A stretch of 64,000 nucleotides of DNA, from positions 121,828 through 185,827 of the forward strand of contig NZ_JACSRD010000138.1 of NCBI RefSeq assembly GCF_014879935.1, given 5' to 3'. Source of the DNA: Prosthecobacter sp. Its GTDB lineage: Bacteria; Verrucomicrobiota; Verrucomicrobiia; Verrucomicrobiales; Verrucomicrobiaceae. This document shows positions 17,807 to 26,708 of the stretch, in pieces. How positions within the stretch are numbered: the stretch's first letter is position 1; every line of letters begins with the position of its first letter. A model generated the notes under the pieces. It ran no database searches, was not told where the DNA came from, and worked only from the letters and a program-made list of their open reading frames with translations. Both the position numbers and the translations under genes were made by a program.

Positions 17807-18355
17807 TCACTTCGGCTGCGCGGCCGGTGCGGGAGCAGGTGTTGGGGCCGGTGCGGCGGCTTTCGGAGCTTCGGGAGCCTTCGCCGGCTCGGACTTCGCC
17901 GGAGCAGGGGCTTTGGCGGGCTCAGCCTTCTTGTCGTCGGCCTTCGGAGCGGCAGCAGGAGCTTTGGCAGCATCCGCAGCCTTCTTGTCGTCCGCTTTGG
18001 GCGCCTCAGCGGCCTTGGTGGGCAGACCGGCATGCGGATCGGCGGCCGCAGGGACTGCTGGAGCCGCAGGGGCGGGCTTGGCATCGCCGAAGATCTTCTC
18101 GGTCTTGCTACCGGTCTGCTTGCGGGCGACGAGCACGGCCAGGAGCAGCGTGAGGGCGAAAAGAACGATGGCGAGGTAAACCGTGAACTTTTGCAGCACG
18201 TTCGTGGTTTGTGCGCCCCAGACCTGGCTGGCGGCGGCGTCGCCGAAGGAAGCGCCAAGGCCTTCCTGCCGCGGGCGCTGCATGAGCACGACAAGGATGA
18301 GCAGAAGGCAGACGATGACTTCGACTGTGGTGAGAATGCCGATGAGGATGTCCAT
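17807..18355 (-). CDS. secG: Preprotein translocase subunit SecG with Ala/Pro/Lys-rich tail
   Basis: A 182-residue protein. The first about 80 residues are SecG: two transmembrane helices (about 3-25 and 57-78) joined by the loop LMQRPRQEGLGASFG. SecG helps SecYE move proteins across the inner membrane. The remaining about 100 residues are a low-complexity tail of Ala, Pro, Lys and Asp (repeated KADDKKA and APAP units), much longer than in model SecG proteins. It has its own terminator and is divergent from the prenyl synthase gene. Confidence 0.9.
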   Translation of the reverse strand: MDILIGILTTVEVIVCLLLILVVLMQRPRQEGLGASFGDAAASQVWGAQTTNVLQKFTVYLAIVLFALTLLLAVLVARKQTGSKTEKIFGDAKPAPAAPAVPAAADPHAGLPTKAAEAPKADDKKAADAAKAPAAAPKADDKKAEPAKAPAPAKSEPAKAPEAPKAAAPAPTPAPAPAAQPK

Positions 18356-18492
18356 AAAAAGGGGCGCGAATATGGGGGCACTTCCCCGCTTGGCAAGGAG
18401 GAGTTCAGGCTGTTCCGGGCCCGGGTCCGGCGGCTTTACGGGAAGAAATCGAGTTGAAGCCTGCCGGGGCGCTCCCCACTGTCCGCCCCTCC

Positions 18493-19377
18493 ATGTTCGA
18501 CCTCAAAGAATACCTCGCCGAGCGCTGCCAGTTCGTGGACGCGGCCCTGAACCGTCTCATTCCCGATGCCAAGACGCGTCCGACCACGCTGCACCAGGCG
18601 ATGCGGCACAGCATGTTCGCCGGTGGAAAGCGGTTGCGGCCCATCCTGTGCCTGGCGGCGGCTGAAGCCTGCGGCGGCAGAGCTGAGGACGCCGTCTTCA
18701 ATGCCTGCGCGGTCGAGTGCCTGCACACCTACTCCCTCATTCACGACGACCTGCCCTGCATGGATGACGATGACATGCGCCGCGGTGTTCCCACCTGCCA
18801 CAAGGTCTATGGCGAGGCGATGGCACTGCTCGCTGGCGATGCGCTCCAGGCGCTGGCCTTTGAACTGGTGACCAAGACGCCCGTGGCGGCACGTCATCCC
18901 TCCGCCGTGATGGTGCTGGAACTGGCCCGCACTGCCGGAAGCCTGCATCTGGTGGGCGGCCAGGTGGCGGATCTCGAAGGCGAGGGCAAAAAGCTGCCGC
19001 TGGAGGACCTGCGCTTCATTCATGAGGGTAAAACGGCCGCGCTGCTGACCACGAGTGTGAAACTGGGCGGCATGAGTGCCGACGGGAGTGCCGACCAGCT
19101 CAAGGCTCTGCACGATTTCGGCATGGCCACCGGCCTGGCTTTCCAGATCATCGATGACATCCTCGACGTGACACAGACGAGCGAAAAACTCGGCAAAAGC
19201 GCCGGGAAGGACGTGGCGTCGGAGAAAAGCACTTATCCGGCGCTGATGGGCCTGGAAGCCTCGCGTGCGGAGGCCCAACGCCTCACAGAAGCGGCAAACC
19301 GGGCGCTCGATGTGTTCGGCGAAAGCGGGACGCGGCTGCGCCAGCTGGCGGATTACCTGTTGAACCGAGACTATTGA
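18493..19377 (+). CDS. ispA: Polyprenyl synthetase (farnesyl/geranylgeranyl diphosphate synthase)
   Basis: A 294-residue trans-prenyl diphosphate synthase. It condenses isopentenyl diphosphate with allylic diphosphates for isoprenoids, quinones and carrier lipids. The first Asp-rich motif is HDDLPCMDDDD, of the bacterial DDx4D type. The second is FQIIDDILD. GGKRLRP binds the diphosphate. The chain length is not certain: residues before the first motif (CLHTYSLIHDD) resemble IspA-type farnesyl synthases. The ATG at 18493 was preferred to an in-frame TTG at 18454. Confidence 0.9.
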   Translation: MFDLKEYLAERCQFVDAALNRLIPDAKTRPTTLHQAMRHSMFAGGKRLRPILCLAAAEACGGRAEDAVFNACAVECLHTYSLIHDDLPCMDDDDMRRGVPTCHKVYGEAMALLAGDALQALAFELVTKTPVAARHPSAVMVLELARTAGSLHLVGGQVADLEGEGKKLPLEDLRFIHEGKTAALLTTSVKLGGMSADGSADQLKALHDFGMATGLAFQIIDDILDVTQTSEKLGKSAGKDVASEKSTYPALMGLEASRAEAQRLTEAANRALDVFGESGTRLRQLADYLLNRDY

Positions 19378-19389
19378 GCCGGAGGGCGC

Positions 19390-20568
19390 TCAGTTCGCCT
19401 TTTTCTTCTTTTTCGGCATTTCCTCCGTCTTCGTCTCGATGACGGCCCCGCCGGACGGGATGACCAGCGTGTCCTTCACCTGGGTGAAGGAGCGTCCCTG
19501 CTGGGAGGCGTGGATGTAGAGCTTCTGCTTGCGCTTCTTGAGCGTTTTCAAGACCGTCTCCATCTGCTCGGCATCCACTTTGTCCATGAAATCGGCGAAC
19601 CAGTAGATGGTGTCGGCATCCATGACCTCCTTCGACATCAGGGCCGTCCAGGCATAGGTGATGCCGTTGAATTCGACGAAGTAGGTGTTCCGCCGTTTTT
19701 CCATCTGGTTGAAGATGTCCTGCAGCGGCATGGGCAGGCCGGGATTGTATTTGAGTTTTTTGCGCTCGTCGGCGGGCGTGTTCAGCGGCGTCCTGCCCTC
19801 CCACACCTGCCAGAAAGTGCGGAATTTTTCGCTGGAGGTCGGATTGATGTCGTCATCGATCTTGCCCTTCGGTTTTGCCAGGCCGCAGCCAAAGTAAAGC
19901 ACCAGCGTGCTGCCGTAGGCCACCTTGTCGAGTTCCTTGGCCACGAGCGGCAGATACTTCGTCATCGACCGCGAGACATCCATGACCACGGCGATCTTGC
20001 GGGTGTCCTTCAGCTCCGTGCCGAACATCATCAGCGGCTTGAAGGTCATGCCGCCCGCCCCGCCGAGCCCGTGGCCGTTGCCGAACCCGCCACCCGCGCC
20101 GCCAGTGCCGAATCCGCCGCTGCCCAGCTTTCCGCCGCCGGAAAGGGATGAGATGTCCGGCATCGTCAGCATGTCCGGCGGTGCCTCGGGCAGGGTGATG
20201 TTGGCGCTGATGCTGGCCGAGACCAGCCGCTGCATGGGCGGTGTCTTCTTCATGCGCTGCTGGTGTTTCATCTGCACCTTGTGGGCGAGATCCGCCGAAG
20301 CCGCGGCACCCTGGTTCGTGCCGCCACCTGGGAGGAAATCGACCTGCTTGTCAAACACCTGTGAGGCGAGGACCACGAAGCCGGCCACCACCAGCAGTCC
20401 GACATGAACCAAAAGGCTCAACGTCAGCGATCCGCCGCCGATCGAGCGCCACATTCGCACAAAGCGGTTCGGCTGCCGCCAGACCCCGGGCTCTTCATGG
20501 ACGGCAACGGCGGCTGGCACAGGGACGGCATCGTCCTCCGGCGTGGATGGAACAGTGGTCGGGTCCAT
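19390..20568 (-). CDS. Membrane-anchored von Willebrand factor A-like protein
   Basis: A 392-residue protein with a Pro/Val-rich cytoplasmic start, one transmembrane helix (SLTLSLLVHVGLLVVAGFVVL), a Gly-rich spacer (GSGGFGTGGAGGGFGNGHG) and a VWA-like domain whose MIDAS motif is D-V-S-R-S, near residue 200. The C-terminus is Lys-rich. Proteins of this layout recur in Verrucomicrobia. VWA domains bind protein partners via a divalent metal. The partner is unknown. The ATG at 20568 gives a compact N-terminus. Confidence 0.7.
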   Translation of the reverse strand: MDPTTVPSTPEDDAVPVPAAVAVHEEPGVWRQPNRFVRMWRSIGGGSLTLSLLVHVGLLVVAGFVVLASQVFDKQVDFLPGGGTNQGAAASADLAHKVQMKHQQRMKKTPPMQRLVSASISANITLPEAPPDMLTMPDISSLSGGGKLGSGGFGTGGAGGGFGNGHGLGGAGGMTFKPLMMFGTELKDTRKIAVVMDVSRSMTKYLPLVAKELDKVAYGSTLVLYFGCGLAKPKGKIDDDINPTSSEKFRTFWQVWEGRTPLNTPADERKKLKYNPGLPMPLQDIFNQMEKRRNTYFVEFNGITYAWTALMSKEVMDADTIYWFADFMDKVDAEQMETVLKTLKKRKQKLYIHASQQGRSFTQVKDTLVIPSGGAVIETKTEEMPKKKKKAN

Positions 20569-20626
20569 GGCTGGTAACCACCGTAAACGCACCCTTTACC
20601 CGCCTCTTGGGGGCATTTTCCATCTT

Positions 20627-21298
20627 TTACCGGGCCTGAAACAGCTCCGGATGGTCTCCGGCCACGGTCTCCGGCGGGCCAAAGTGCATCAGGAGCGTCG
20701 AACCATCTCCCTGCACGATGCGGAAGCCCAGCAGCCGCTTTCCGCCGGGCTGGATCTGCATGTCGAGCTGCGTGAGGTACTTTTTGATCAGCAGGGGCCG
20801 CGGAATCATCGCCACCGTGACGAAGCTTTTCTCCTCCTGCGTGACCTTCAGCGTGAAGTTCTTCGTCAGTGACTCGGTCTCCATGTCGCGTCCGCTGAGA
20901 AAGCGCATCCACATGCGCACGCGGCTGTCATCCGGCTTCAACGTCTGCCACGCGGCATCCGCGCTTTCCTTGAGCTGCACGGTTTCCTTGTCGAAGACGA
21001 GGATCATCGATGCCGGCGAGCCGAGCTCCCAGCGGAAGCGGCCGTCCGCCATGCGCCAGAAGCGGCCGCTCGCGGTCACCGGTTCCTTCAAGGCGGGCGT
21101 GGTGCGCGTCTGGGTGAAGGGCACCTTGATGCTGCCAATGCCTTTTTGCGCGGCGATCCATTCGCGAAACACGGGTGGAATCGCGCCTGCGTCCGTCTGG
21201 TCGGCAGCGGCGACGGCGGAACAAACAACGAGCGCGAAAATGGCGGTCAGGCGGATCACTTTTCGAGCCAACCACGGTATTTCACGACGCTCAAGCAT
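20627..21298 (-). CDS. LolA-like outer-membrane lipoprotein carrier
   Basis: A 223-residue exported protein (leader about 1-31). The mature part has the LolA fold pattern: an aromatic and Arg-containing stretch SGRFWRMADGRFRWEL, DKETVQLKE, and a C-terminal half-barrel with QLDMQIQPGGKRLLGFRI. LolA carries lipoproteins through the periplasm; short LolA-like proteins also occur in lipid-synthesis clusters. It lies upstream of, and divergent from, fabF (88 bp between starts). The start at 21298 is the ATG nearest a usable signal peptide. Confidence 0.75.
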   Translation of the reverse strand: MLERREIPWLARKVIRLTAIFALVVCSAVAAADQTDAGAIPPVFREWIAAQKGIGSIKVPFTQTRTTPALKEPVTASGRFWRMADGRFRWELGSPASMILVFDKETVQLKESADAAWQTLKPDDSRVRMWMRFLSGRDMETESLTKNFTLKVTQEEKSFVTVAMIPRPLLIKKYLTQLDMQIQPGGKRLLGFRIVQGDGSTLLMHFGPPETVAGDHPELFQAR

Positions 21299-21386
21299 GG
21301 AGACGCCGCGCTGGCACGATTTCCCCTTGCCCCACCCTTCAAACCGTGTTCTCTCAACCCTCAGTCCAACCCCCAAAACATACACA

Positions 21387-22637
21387 ATGAGCGAGCGTCG
21401 CGTCGTCATCACCGGCATGGGAGTCGTCTCCCCGAACGGCAACACCAAGGAAGAGTTCTGGAAGAATCTGGTGGCCGGAAAGAGCGGCATCCGCCGCATC
21501 CAGTCGATGGACACCGAGAAGTACGACTGCAAGATCGGCGGCGAGGTCGTGGACTTCGACCCCACGCAGTACTTCAACAACCACAAGGATGCCCGCCGGG
21601 CCGACCGCTACTTCCAGTTCGCCATGGCCGCCTCGAAAATGGCCGCCAAGGACTCCGGTTTGAACCCCGACAGCCTCGACCCGCACCGCGTCGGCGTGAT
21701 GGTCGGCAGCGGCATCGGCGGCCTGAGCACGATCGAAACGCAGTATGAGATCCTCCTGAACAAGGGACCTGGCCGTGTCTCGCCGTTCCTTATCCCGATG
21801 ATGATCACGAACATCGCCAGCGGCATGATCGCGGCGGAATACGGCTTCATGGGGCCGAACATGGTCATCGTGACCGCCTGCGCGACCTCCAACAACAACA
21901 TCGGGGAAGCCTGGCGCATGATCAAATTCGGCGACGCTGACGTGATGATCGCCGGTGGTGCCGAAGCCTCCATCCGCCCCTGCGGTCTGGCCGGTTTCGC
22001 CAACATGAAGGCCCTCAGCCTTCGCAACGACGAGCCTGAACGCGCCTCCCGTCCTTGGGACAAGGATCGCGACGGTTTCGTCATGGGTGAAGGCGCCGGC
22101 GTCGTCGTGATCGAGGAGCTCGAGCACGCCAAGAAGCGCGGAGCGACGATTTATGCCGAACTCGCCGGCTACGGAGCCACTGCGGACGCCTACCACCTCA
22201 CCTCCCCGCATCCGGAAGGTCTCGGTGCCGGCAAGTGCATGGAGATGGCCCTGCGTCACGCCAGGCTCAACACCACCGACATTCAATACATCAACGCACA
22301 CGCCACCTCGACACCTGTCGGCGACCTGTGCGAACTGCGCGCCATCAAGCGCACCTTTGGCGACTACGCGACCAACGGTCTGCTCGTCTCCGGCACCAAA
22401 TCGATGACCGGCCACCTTCTCGGTGCCGCAGGCGGCGTCGAACTCGTCGCCTCCGTTTACGCCATCAAGGACCAGGTCATCCCGCCCACCATCAACGTCG
22501 AAAACCTCGATCCAGAAGTGGACGTGGACATCGTTCCCAACACCGCCCGTCCGGCCAAGGTGAACGCGGCTTTGAGCAATTCCTTCGGCTTCGGCGGTCA
22601 CAACGCCGCGCTGCTGATCAAGAAATTCGAGGGCTGA
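21387..22637 (+). CDS. fabF: 3-oxoacyl-[acyl-carrier-protein] synthase II
   Basis: A 416-residue condensing enzyme that elongates acyl-ACP with malonyl-ACP in fatty acid synthesis. The catalytic triad is Cys165 (VTACATS), His305 (NAHATSTPVGD) and His343 (SMTGHLLGAAGG). The C-terminal NSFGFGGHNA is also conserved. The ATG at 21387 starts MSERRVVITGMGVVSP, the normal FabF beginning. No acpP is adjacent, so it appears to be a single-gene unit. Confidence 0.95.
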   Translation: MSERRVVITGMGVVSPNGNTKEEFWKNLVAGKSGIRRIQSMDTEKYDCKIGGEVVDFDPTQYFNNHKDARRADRYFQFAMAASKMAAKDSGLNPDSLDPHRVGVMVGSGIGGLSTIETQYEILLNKGPGRVSPFLIPMMITNIASGMIAAEYGFMGPNMVIVTACATSNNNIGEAWRMIKFGDADVMIAGGAEASIRPCGLAGFANMKALSLRNDEPERASRPWDKDRDGFVMGEGAGVVVIEELEHAKKRGATIYAELAGYGATADAYHLTSPHPEGLGAGKCMEMALRHARLNTTDIQYINAHATSTPVGDLCELRAIKRTFGDYATNGLLVSGTKSMTGHLLGAAGGVELVASVYAIKDQVIPPTINVENLDPEVDVDIVPNTARPAKVNAALSNSFGFGGHNAALLIKKFEG

Positions 22638-22657
22638 GGACGCTGCGGTGATTCAAT

Positions 22658-23854
22658 TCACCGCGTGACCGTCAGTTCCACGTCCTTCGCGCCTTCGACC
22701 ACGTCGAAGGTCCAATCGCTCGCGCCAGGTTGTTGCTCCTTCGTCGCGACCGTTCCGTCGGCCGTCTCAAGACCGGGCACATCCGCAGCACTGTAGCTGA
22801 TGGTAAGTTTCACTTTGCCGACCACCGGCCCTGTCTTCTCATCGAGTTTGAAGTTTCCACGCATCACGCGAGCGCAGGCAACGGGAGCGCCCGGATCTTC
22901 CGGCGTGAAGATGACGCTGCCCCAGCTCACGGGCGTGCCGTTGACGGTCACTTTGCCATTGATGGCGGTGCGTTTGGCCGGTTTGAGGAAACCTTGATTG
23001 CGCAGCCAGTCGCGCAGATGGCCGCTCCAGGTGCCTAGCACCGGATCGCCGAGGTAAAGGCCCACGCCATGCGGCCCCGGTTTGTAGATGTGCAGTTCGG
23101 CAGGCACCTTGTGCTTCCGGCAGGCGAGGTAAAACGCGACCGGATTCTCGCCGGGCACCACGGTGTCATCATCGGTGTGGAAGATGAAGATCGGCGGCGT
23201 ATTTGCGGTCACGCGCAGCTCGGTGCTGGTGTGCTTGGCGAGCTCGTCGTTGTCATTCGGGCCGAGGAGGTTTTTGCGCGAGCCCTTGTGGCCGTAGTCT
23301 TCGATCATCGAGATCACCGGATACGTCGGCGCGGCCACCGTTGGTCGAGCGCTGGCTTGATCGACGGCATCACTGCTCATGCCTGCGGGCTTTTCGTCGA
23401 ACATCGTTGCCGCCATCGAAGTGAGGTGACCTCCGGCGCTGAAGCCGATGATGCCGATGCGCTCCGGATCGATGCCATACTGCTTCGCATTCGCCCGCAC
23501 GTGCCGGATGGCCCGCTGCACATCGATGAGCTGCGTGGGAAAGTGGTAGCCATTCGTGCCGAGCCGGTAATGCAGCACAAAAGCGCTCACGCCGATGCCA
23601 TTGAACCACTTCGCCACCTGTACGCCTTCATGATCGGCCGCGAGACCGCCGTAACCACCGCCTGGGCACACCACAAACGCCGCGCCATTCGCCTTTTCCT
23701 TCGCCGCAGGCCACACATACACAAACGGCTGGTCCTTGTCCTCATTCCCCTTCGCCAGCGGCGCACCATCGGGCCAGAGTTTTACCTTCGCGGGCTCGGC
23801 TTGCGCGATGGAGGCTAAAAACAGGGCGGCGGCAAAAAGAGAAAGCTTGTTCAT
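22658..23854 (-). CDS. Secreted alpha/beta hydrolase (BD-FAE-like) with C-terminal beta domain
   Basis: A 398-residue exported esterase-like protein (signal peptide ending ASIAQA). Features are the oxyanion strand CPGGGYGGLA, nucleophile elbow GFSAGG, acid site HTDDDTVVP and catalytic His in PGPHGVGLYLG. This is the BD-FAE / acetyl-xylan-esterase-like group. About 90 residues at the C-terminus form a separate beta domain (GKVTVNGTPVSWGSVIFTPED) of a kind common in PVC secreted proteins. A role in deacylating plant or algal polysaccharide is plausible. Its end overlaps a small GCGGTGA/TCACCGC hairpin shared with the convergent fabF end. Confidence 0.85.
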   Translation of the reverse strand: MNKLSLFAAALFLASIAQAEPAKVKLWPDGAPLAKGNEDKDQPFVYVWPAAKEKANGAAFVVCPGGGYGGLAADHEGVQVAKWFNGIGVSAFVLHYRLGTNGYHFPTQLIDVQRAIRHVRANAKQYGIDPERIGIIGFSAGGHLTSMAATMFDEKPAGMSSDAVDQASARPTVAAPTYPVISMIEDYGHKGSRKNLLGPNDNDELAKHTSTELRVTANTPPIFIFHTDDDTVVPGENPVAFYLACRKHKVPAELHIYKPGPHGVGLYLGDPVLGTWSGHLRDWLRNQGFLKPAKRTAINGKVTVNGTPVSWGSVIFTPEDPGAPVACARVMRGNFKLDEKTGPVVGKVKLTISYSAADVPGLETADGTVATKEQQPGASDWTFDVVEGAKDVELTVTR

Positions 23855-23905
23855 GGTCAGTGAGTTCTGTTAATCCTACTGTTCCAACCTGTTCTTTCAT
23901 TCGCC

Positions 23906-24820
23906 ATGATCTCACGCCGCCATTTTCTCTCCACCAGCCTCGGTGCGCTCACTGTTTCCACTCTGCCGGCCATTGAGCCGATCAAGCGGCCCGGCAAAAG
24001 CCGCATGCAGCTCGGTGTCGCCGCGTATTCGTTCCGCGAGTACTTCCAGTGGATGCGGGACAAGGAGCAGAAGCCGAAGAATGACCGCAAGCAGTGGAGC
24101 ATCACCGATTTCGTCGATTGGTGCGCGGACAACAACGTGCCTGGCGCGGAATTGACGAGCTACTTCTTCCCACCAGATGTGAACGAGGCCTCCCTGCTCG
24201 AATTGAAGCGCCACTGCTACCTGCGTGGCGTGCAGATCGCCGGAACGGCCGTGGGGAACAACTTCGCCCTGCCGAAGGGTGAGAAGCTGAGCGAGCAGAT
24301 CGCCTACACGAAGAAATGGATCGACCACGCCGCCACGATGGGCGCGCCGCACATTCGCGTGTTTGCCGGAGCCAAGGAAAAAAGCATGAGTGAGGAAGAA
24401 GCCGTCGCGAACTGCCTCGCATCTTATCAAGAGTGCCTCGACTACGCGGGCAAGAAGGGCGTCTTCCTCGGCCTGGAGAACCACGGAGGCATCGTGGCTC
24501 TGCCGGACAATCTGGTGAAGATGGTGCAGGCCGCCCAAAGCCCGTGGGCAGGGATCAATCTCGACAGCGGCAACTTCCACACCGCCGATCCTTATGCCGA
24601 TCTGGCCAAGATCGCGCCCTACGCGGTCAACGTGCAGCTCAAGATGGAGATCAAACGCGAAGGAGCCAAGGAAGCCGAGCCGAGCGATGTGAAACGCGTG
24701 ATCCAGATCATGCGCGATGCGAATTACCAAGGCTGGTTCACGCTCGAATTCGAGACGAAGGAAGATCCGTTCGTGCGCGTGCCGGAGATTTGCGACATGC
24801 TGCGTCCTCTGCTGGCGTGA
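23906..24820 (+). CDS. Tat-exported sugar phosphate isomerase/epimerase-like TIM barrel
   Basis: A 304-residue protein with a twin-arginine leader (MISRRHFLSTSLGAL). The body is an AP-endonuclease-2 / xylose-isomerase-like TIM barrel. Metal-ligand candidates are in GLENHGG, INLDSGNFH, VQLKMEIK and the final LEFETKEDP. Exported members are abundant in PVC genomes and are thought to isomerise or epimerise unusual sugars. It is the first gene of a run with the DUF1549 and DUF1501 genes, but a terminator separates them. Confidence 0.85.
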   Translation: MISRRHFLSTSLGALTVSTLPAIEPIKRPGKSRMQLGVAAYSFREYFQWMRDKEQKPKNDRKQWSITDFVDWCADNNVPGAELTSYFFPPDVNEASLLELKRHCYLRGVQIAGTAVGNNFALPKGEKLSEQIAYTKKWIDHAATMGAPHIRVFAGAKEKSMSEEEAVANCLASYQECLDYAGKKGVFLGLENHGGIVALPDNLVKMVQAAQSPWAGINLDSGNFHTADPYADLAKIAPYAVNVQLKMEIKREGAKEAEPSDVKRVIQIMRDANYQGWFTLEFETKEDPFVRVPEICDMLRPLLA

Positions 24821-24829
24821 CGTCGGCGA

Positions 24830-26695
24830 ATGAATCCAATCACGTCGCAAAACGCCGGCCCCGGCCGGCGTTTTTTCCGTGTGTCGCGTCCCGTTCCTGC
24901 TCGTGTTTTTGTTCCATGCCTGATTCTAGGCCTGGCGCTGCATGCCGCCGAGCCATCATCGATTGATTGGGGCAAAGCACGCCAGCACTGGTCGTTCGTG
25001 GCACCGAAAGCGCAGGCTTTGCCGAAGGTGAAAGACGCGAACTGGCCGCGTGAACGGGTGGATCACTTCATCCTGGCCAAGTTGGAGCAACATGGGCTGT
25101 CCCCGACTGCCGAGGCGGAGAGGCGTGTGCTGCTGCGCCGCGTGTTCTTCGATCTCACCGGACTGCCGCCGACGCCGGATGACGCGCGGAAGTTTTTGAG
25201 CGACCCCAATGCCGGCGCTTATGAGCGCCTCGTGGATGAACTGCTCAGCCGCCGTGCGTTTGGCGAGCGTCTGGCCTCGCTGTGGTTGAATCTGGCGCGT
25301 TATGCCGAGGATCAGGCGCATCAGGTCGGCAACAACACCGCGCTGAACCTGCCGAACGCCTGGCACTATCGCGACTGGGTCGTGTCGGCGTTCAACGCGG
25401 ATGTGCCATATGATCGCTTCATCGAGAGGCAGCTCGCGGTCGATCTGATCGAGCCGAAAAACACCGGCGACCTGGCCGCGCTGGGATTTCTGGGCCTCGG
25501 CCATAAACTGTATGCCCGTGGACGTCTGGACGTGCAGGCGGAGGAATGGGCGGAGCAGGTGGACATGGTCTCGCAGTCGCTTCTCGGTCTCACGGTGGTT
25601 TGTGCGCGTTGCCACGATCACAAATTCGATCCCATCAGCATGCGCGACTACTACGCGATGGCGGGCGTGTTCGCATCGGTCAAGAAGGTGAGTTTGCGGC
25701 CTGACGGCAAAGATGAGGACGAGAAGACCTTCGCGGAAAAGATGGACCCGCGCACGCTTCACATCGTGCGTGATGAAAATCCGCGTGATCTGCCGATCTA
25801 CGACCGTGGCAACACCGAATCACCAGGCGCGGCGGCAGCACGCGGCTGGCTTCAAGTTCTCAGCAAGGATGAGCCGGTGAAATTCACCCAAGGCAGCGGC
25901 CGGGCCGAGCTGGCACGGCTGATTGCCGACAAGGCCAACCCGCTGACGGCCCGCGTGTTCGTGAATCGTGTGTGGGACATGCTGTTCGGCAAACCGCTGG
26001 CGCGCACCACCAGCAACTTCGGCGCGATGGGCGACAAGCCGACGCATCCTGAGCTGCTCGACGACCTCGCTGTGCGTTTCATGCAAAACGGGTGGTCGGT
26101 GAAACGGCTCGTGCGCGAGCTGGTTCTTTCTGCCACTTATCGTCAGAGCAGCCACGGCAGCGCGTCGAATGCCCAGCTCGACGAGGCCAACGACCAGTTC
26201 TGGCGCATGAACCGCAAACGGCTCGCCATCGAGCCGCTGCGTGATTCGCTGCTCGCCGTGGCGGGCGCTTTGGACGTGGAGGGTGGCCGTTCGCTCGATC
26301 TCAACACGGCGGACCATCGCAAGCGCACGCTCTACTCGCAGATCAGCCGCAAGGAACTGAACAAGACGCTCATGCTCTTCGATTACCCAGATGCGAACGT
26401 GCATGCGGCCCGTCGGTCAGAAAGCACCACGCCGACACAGAAGCTCTTCGTGATGAACAGCCCGTTTGTCACCGAGCAGGCGAAGAATCTCGCCCGCCGG
26501 CTCCAAACTGAGGCTGCAAGCGATCCAGCGCGTGTTCGCCTGGCCTATGAGCTTCTTTTCACCCGCGAACCGCTGCCTGAGGAGGCGGAGCTTGCGCTGG
26601 AGTTTCTCCAACAACCCGCAGACGGCCAGCTCACGCCCTGGGAGCAGCTCGCTCAGGCACTCCTGGCCACCAATGAGATGATCTATGTGGACTGA
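24830..26695 (+). CDS. DUF1549/DUF1553 domain protein
   Basis: A 621-residue (longest form) secreted protein. DUF1549 (about 60-255) ends in the haem-like motif [14 protein letters not shown]1553 follows (about 350-600; FVNRVWDMLFG, NFGAMGDKPTHPELLD). The usual N-terminal cytochrome domain is absent. These proteins and DUF1501 partners form conserved pairs in Planctomycetes and Verrucomicrobia; the function is unproven, probably redox or sugar-related. The first ATG at 24830 puts the upstream terminator inside the gene. GTG at 24881 starts right after the T-run and gives a good signal peptide, so it may be the real start. Confidence 0.85.
   Translation: MNPITSQNAGPGRRFFRVSRPVPARVFVPCLILGLALHAAEPSSIDWGKARQHWSFVAPKAQALPKVKDANWPRERVDHFILAKLEQHGLSPTAEAERRVLLRRVFFDLTGLPPTPDDARKFLSDPNAGAYERLVDELLSRRAFGERLASLWLNLARYAEDQAHQVGNNTALNLPNAWHYRDWVVSAFNADVPYDRFIERQLAVDLIEPKNTGDLAALGFLGLGHKLYARGRLDVQAEEWAEQVDMVSQSLLGLTVVCARCHDHKFDPISMRDYYAMAGVFASVKKVSLRPDGKDEDEKTFAEKMDPRTLHIVRDENPRDLPIYDRGNTESPGAAAARGWLQVLSKDEPVKFTQGSGRAELARLIADKANPLTARVFVNRVWDMLFGKPLARTTSNFGAMGDKPTHPELLDDLAVRFMQNGWSVKRLVRELVLSATYRQSSHGSASNAQLDEANDQFWRMNRKRLAIEPLRDSLLAVAGALDVEGGRSLDLNTADHRKRTLYSQISRKELNKTLMLFDYPDANVHAARRSESTTPTQKLFVMNSPFVTEQAKNLARRLQTEAASDPARVRLAYELLFTREPLPEEAELALEFLQQPADGQLTPWEQLAQALLATNEMIYVD
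24850..24876 (+). terminator. Rho-independent terminator overlapping the start of the DUF1549 gene
   Basis: A perfect 10 bp inverted repeat (AACGCCGGCC/GGCCGGCGTT) with a 2-nt spacer and six T residues, 30 bp after the isomerase stop. It lies inside the longest version of the next gene and argues for a downstream start there. Confidence 0.8.
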
Positions 26696-26708
26696 ACCGA
26701 CCTCCAGC

